The notes under the pieces are model-generated. The model did no database searches, was not told the origin of the DNA, and saw only the letters and a program-made list of their open reading frames with translations. A DNA stretch of 64,000 nt, from assembly GCA_030765055.1 (NCBI GenBank), contig CM060952.1, positions 82,448,630-82,512,629 on the forward strand, read 5' to 3'. Of this stretch, positions 59,401 to 64,000 are shown in pieces (the stretch's first letter is position 1; each line of letters starts with the position of its first letter). The position numbers and the translations under genes are program-made. The stretch comes from Mantis religiosa. Taxonomy: Eukaryota > Arthropoda > Insecta > Mantodea > Mantidae.

Positions 59401-59771
59401 TCTTGTAATTCCGTCATTAGTATACTTTAAACTCTATGGTATCCGCCACTGCACTGACTTCTGTTTACGATAATGCTTCTCTAGCACTCGTCTGTGCTGT
59501 TCCTTATTCGGAACTGAAACAGTAGCTTCCAACCACTGTATTGTCTATTTAAAAGTAACGTAGGCTCATACTACTTAATACATAAGACCTTATCACACAT
59601 ACATAAGTATATGTGATTTGATCAATATGTTTAAGCAACGAAAGTGGGTATTCAAAACTGCATCTTAATTTAATTTAAATTAAGTTATATTTAGAGATAG
59701 AAATGTTTAATGTCTAAGAAGTTCATCTCATACAGAATGGAAGATAATGAAAATTAATTGATAACACTTAC

Positions 59772-59846
59772 GTGGTCTCTATCTCAATGTTCATAGTTGT
59801 CATTGGATTTACATTTTTAGGGTTCTCCGTCACCTCAGCGTGCATC
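59772..59846 (-). CDS. Unrecognised protein, middle exon
   Basis: Acceptor TAATGTTTACAG before 59846, donor GACCAC|GTAAGT after 59772. It is 75 bp: one completing base, 24 codons, two bases carried over. It reads MHAEVTENPKNVNPMTTMNI and EIET, with a Thr codon split into the next exon. Phase agrees with both neighbours. The Met is internal, since the preceding exon joins in frame (S-MHAEV). Confidence 0.7.
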
Positions 59847-59904
59847 CTGTAAACATTAGATCAGTCGTTCACAATAAGCATCATCGAAAGTAAACAGGAG
59901 AGAA

Positions 59905-60012
59905 AGAAATGTCATGCTAGCATATTTGTTGATTAAGCAATCGGACTGAAACCAGAACATCCGTGGTTGAAAACATGGCTGTGGTATTGCATTTAACATT
60001 CTTATCCTACCT
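59905..60012 (+). mobile_element. P-family fragment (diverged)
   Basis: AATGTCATGCTAGCATATTTG, then GGACTGAAACCAGAACATCC, GTGGTTGAAAACATGGCTG and TATTGCATTTAACATTC match the 3' half of a P unit, with the D-arm part deleted. No target duplication was identified. Confidence 0.65.
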
Positions 60013-60694
60013 TCCAACCTTGTCGAATGAAAAATTACTTTACAATGTCAACGTTCTCGGGAAGCAAGCCAGGTGAAAAGACGATTATAAATCGATATTT
60101 CTCCCATCAACAGGATATTTATTAAATGTTATAACCACAAATGAATCACTGGATATAACACAAATATAAACAAAGGCAAAGTGATAGTGTGATAGTGACA
60201 AAGTGATAGTTGACAGATTTTTCTCCAGTATCTTTCATGCAGAGTTAGTTTTAATGTTTCTCATCGTACTACAGTAGCTCTCAGTGCTGCCTTTTGTTCC
60301 CTACGCGAGAATGACAAGTGAGAGGCGTTATCAAATTTAGAACGTGTACAGACTCCTTCATTAGTATTTCCCAGAGGAAAGCACATGTTTTCTGAAGAAC
60401 TAGGAACACAGCATTTCTCCTGAGATTAATTCATAAACAAATATAAATGTGACTGTGGATATTCCCAGTTCATTATTTTGTTTTAAATCATTCAACATGT
60501 TTCAGATGCATTTGGTCTAACATTTTACATTTCTCTAACCTCACTGGACTACAGTAACAGTGGAAGCATTGTATTCTACTCAAAAGGTGTATATTGTGGA
60601 TTTTACCATGACCTTGTTGTCGACGGGCCCTAAAACACCACATAATACCTGTTTTAAAGACCAGTGAATAATAAAAAAGACATGCTTAAAAAAA

Positions 60695-60698
<4 letters not shown>
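60013..60698. other. Non-coding
   Basis: Intron of the unrecognised gene; no feature recognised. GACAAAGTGATAGT-type words repeat near 60180-60210. Confidence 0.4.

Positions 60699-60782
<84 letters not shown>
60699..60782. repeat. (TG)n microsatellite
   Basis: About 42 TG units in the intron between 59846 and 62026. Confidence 0.95.
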
Positions 60783-60786
<4 letters not shown>

Positions 60787-61099
60787 AAGTAGAATCAAAA
60801 GCTAAATCTTAAATAACTACCAAACTTTTTATTTCGTTCAGCATCTTTCAAGAAGATATTAAGAGTACCACTTCATCCGAAGCTAGCCTTCATATGCAAA
60901 CTTTTCCGATGTTTAGTTTTTCAAAACAACTCTAACTCTAACTTAAAACATCTTTTGCTTGATAACCGATATGTATATATTGAATTTCTACGTCCAATTA
61001 TTAAAGTTATATTTAATTCGGAATGAATTTTGTAAAATTAGTTAATCATAAGGGATAGGAAATTGCTAAACGAAACATATGATTTGTTGCAATCACATG

Positions 61100-61450
61100 A
61101 TTACAAAGTATACTTACAAACGCTATCTACTTCACATTTATTGAGTTAAGCGTTTTGCTATTGCTATTTTTTGTAGTTCTATTTTCTAGATTTTCTACAT
61201 TTTTTATGTATCTCTCAAGATTTACCAGTTATTGCAAAGGTTATTTAGAACGAAGAGGACTTCTGACGATATTCCCAGAAATTAAAGATACATTTCATTT
61301 GTGAAAATCTTAAATATATGGCTTTTGATCAAAATATTTAGTGCATTTTTGAGAAGATCAAAGTTTTCTATATATAGTCTTTGAAAAGAGTACTCTGGGG
61401 CGGGTCGTGCCTTGGAAATGTCCTTTTTAGTGAACGCTCTTAAAATGCCG
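61100..61450 (+). repeat. Repeat family R (plus copy, 3' part)
   Basis: CTCAAGATTTACCAGTTATT, AACGAAGAGGACTTCTGACG and ATATTCCCAGAAATTAAAG, then AAGAGTACTCTGGGGCGG at the right end, similar to the right ends at 18000 and 31690. Confidence 0.65.
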
Positions 61451-61759
61451 ACGGTTCTTAGCGTCCCATTCTATATTAGGCGTGAAAGACACAAGTTTTG
61501 CTCAGAATCTCTTTATCATGTTGTTTTATGCACTGCAAATCTACGACAGGGACCACGGATTTACTTCCCTTCCGATAGGAGCCATGTTAGAGGTTTTACC
61601 TCCGTCGGCTTTGAACCGGAGACCTCAGGAACCAGAGGCTAGCATGTTACCACGGAGAACGATACTGAAATTAAATATCAAGTTTGGTATTTAATAGATT
61701 TCTTGTTTAATGGACACTACATTCACAACACGCACAAGGATCTTTTTCATAAATATTTC

Positions 61760-61895
61760 TCGTTAGATTCAGGGTTTCCAAAACATGTATTTCCGGTGAA
61801 ATCTTGTTATGATAATGCAACAAAAGATCTTGGTTGGCATGAAGTAGACTGAGGATTAGTTTGTACAAGAGCGAGTGGGTGCTCACACTAGGTTT
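61760..61895 (-). repeat. Repeat family R (minus fragment)
   Basis: CAAAAGATCTTGGTTGGCAT, GAAGTAGACTGAGGATTAG and TTTGTACAAGAGCGAG are reverse-strand family R end blocks. Confidence 0.5.
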
Positions 61896-62025
61896 TCCCT
61901 CTTTATAATATTAATGCAGAATTTAAAAAATTGACCGTGTCGGTATTTTAATTTATTATGCAGAAATTTCATTAGTCTCCTTCAGATGTAAGATGTCAAT
62001 GAAGTAGAAATTAAATGATACTTAC

Positions 62026-62097
62026 GAACTGATACTTTCTTGCTTACTGCTAGTCCCGGAGAAGGCCTCGTATGATGTACCCAAACGGTTTCTCAGC
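62026..62097 (-). CDS. Unrecognised protein, upstream exon
   Basis: Acceptor CATTTTTTGCTTCTAG before 62097 and donor AGTTC|GTAAGT after 62026. It is 72 bp: one completing base, 23 codons, two bases carried over. It reads LRNRLGTSYEAFSGTSSKQE and SIS, with a Ser codon completed in the next exon. The basic LRNR followed by serine-rich sequence fits a juxtamembrane or linker start of the disordered tail. Upstream exons lie beyond 62100 or outside the window. Confidence 0.65.

Positions 62098-64000
<1,903 letters not shown>

Noticed and set aside
57522..62097. The three upstream exons as the N-terminus of the tandem-C2 protein
   Set aside because: The last has a clean in-frame stop with a poly(A) signal downstream and no usable donor before it, and the phases do not fit 34794-35084.

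Overview
This window reads as nuclear DNA from an arthropod, most likely an insect with a large, AT-rich, repeat-dense genome. The evidence is short phase-conserved exons separated by multi-kilobase introns, several tRNA-derived SINE families, and relics of hAT, Tc1/mariner/IS630, Helitron, Crypton-like, Jockey-like LINE and LTR elements. A cockroach or related polyneopteran is a guess from the style of the SINEs; the sequence alone does not prove it. There are no bacterial operons, CRISPR arrays, rRNA genes or convincing functional tRNA genes.

Host genes. The clearest is a minus-strand gene for a tandem-C2, synaptotagmin-like protein. Five exons (34794-35084, 30088-30432, 22124-22268, 18257-18454, 16645-16781) have consensus splice sites, their phases match at every junction, and the last ends in a stop codon. 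They encode about 370 residues covering C2A, C2B and the C-terminus. The N-terminal exons are upstream and mostly unidentified; 49911-50045 is a candidate cassette exon with an in-frame TAA. Further upstream on the same strand, three phase-matched exons (62026-62097, 59772-59846, 57522-57705) encode the acidic, serine-rich C-terminus of a second protein that I do not recognise. A GC-rich island at 15492-15700 may hold another exon, but its strand is unresolved.

Mobile DNA fills most of the rest. From left to right: a mariner remnant (1.7-2.0 kb), a degenerate Jockey-like LINE (5.6-8.9 kb), a 1.8-kb IS630/Tc1-type element with intact TIRs (10492-12296), an inverted-repeat SINE-like element (13007-13897), a Helitron 3' end (18815-19515), a Tc1-like element (22720-24172), a fold-back mariner-type element (24685-25383), a complete but dead hAT element (26284-29756) inserted in a SINE and itself invaded by a SINE and by a second inverted-repeat element, a Harbinger-like MITE (37117-37587), a LINE fragment (41.3-41.8 kb), a solo LTR (47482-47921), a Crypton-like relic (50.4-50.9 kb), another TIR element (53230-55616) and a second solo LTR (56599-57075). 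A non-coding AT-rich repeat family, called R here, recurs at least a dozen times in both orientations. Long microsatellites include about 590 bp of (AAT)n running off the right edge.

The most unusual item is a tRNA-like repeat family, called P here. It occurs once as a 227-bp monomer with a 10-bp target duplication, once as a fragment, and twice as long head-to-head palindromes. All full insertions share the same 3' end, but the palindromes have different symmetry axes, and the tRNA-like pol III promoter lies near the 3' end of the unit rather than at its 5' end.
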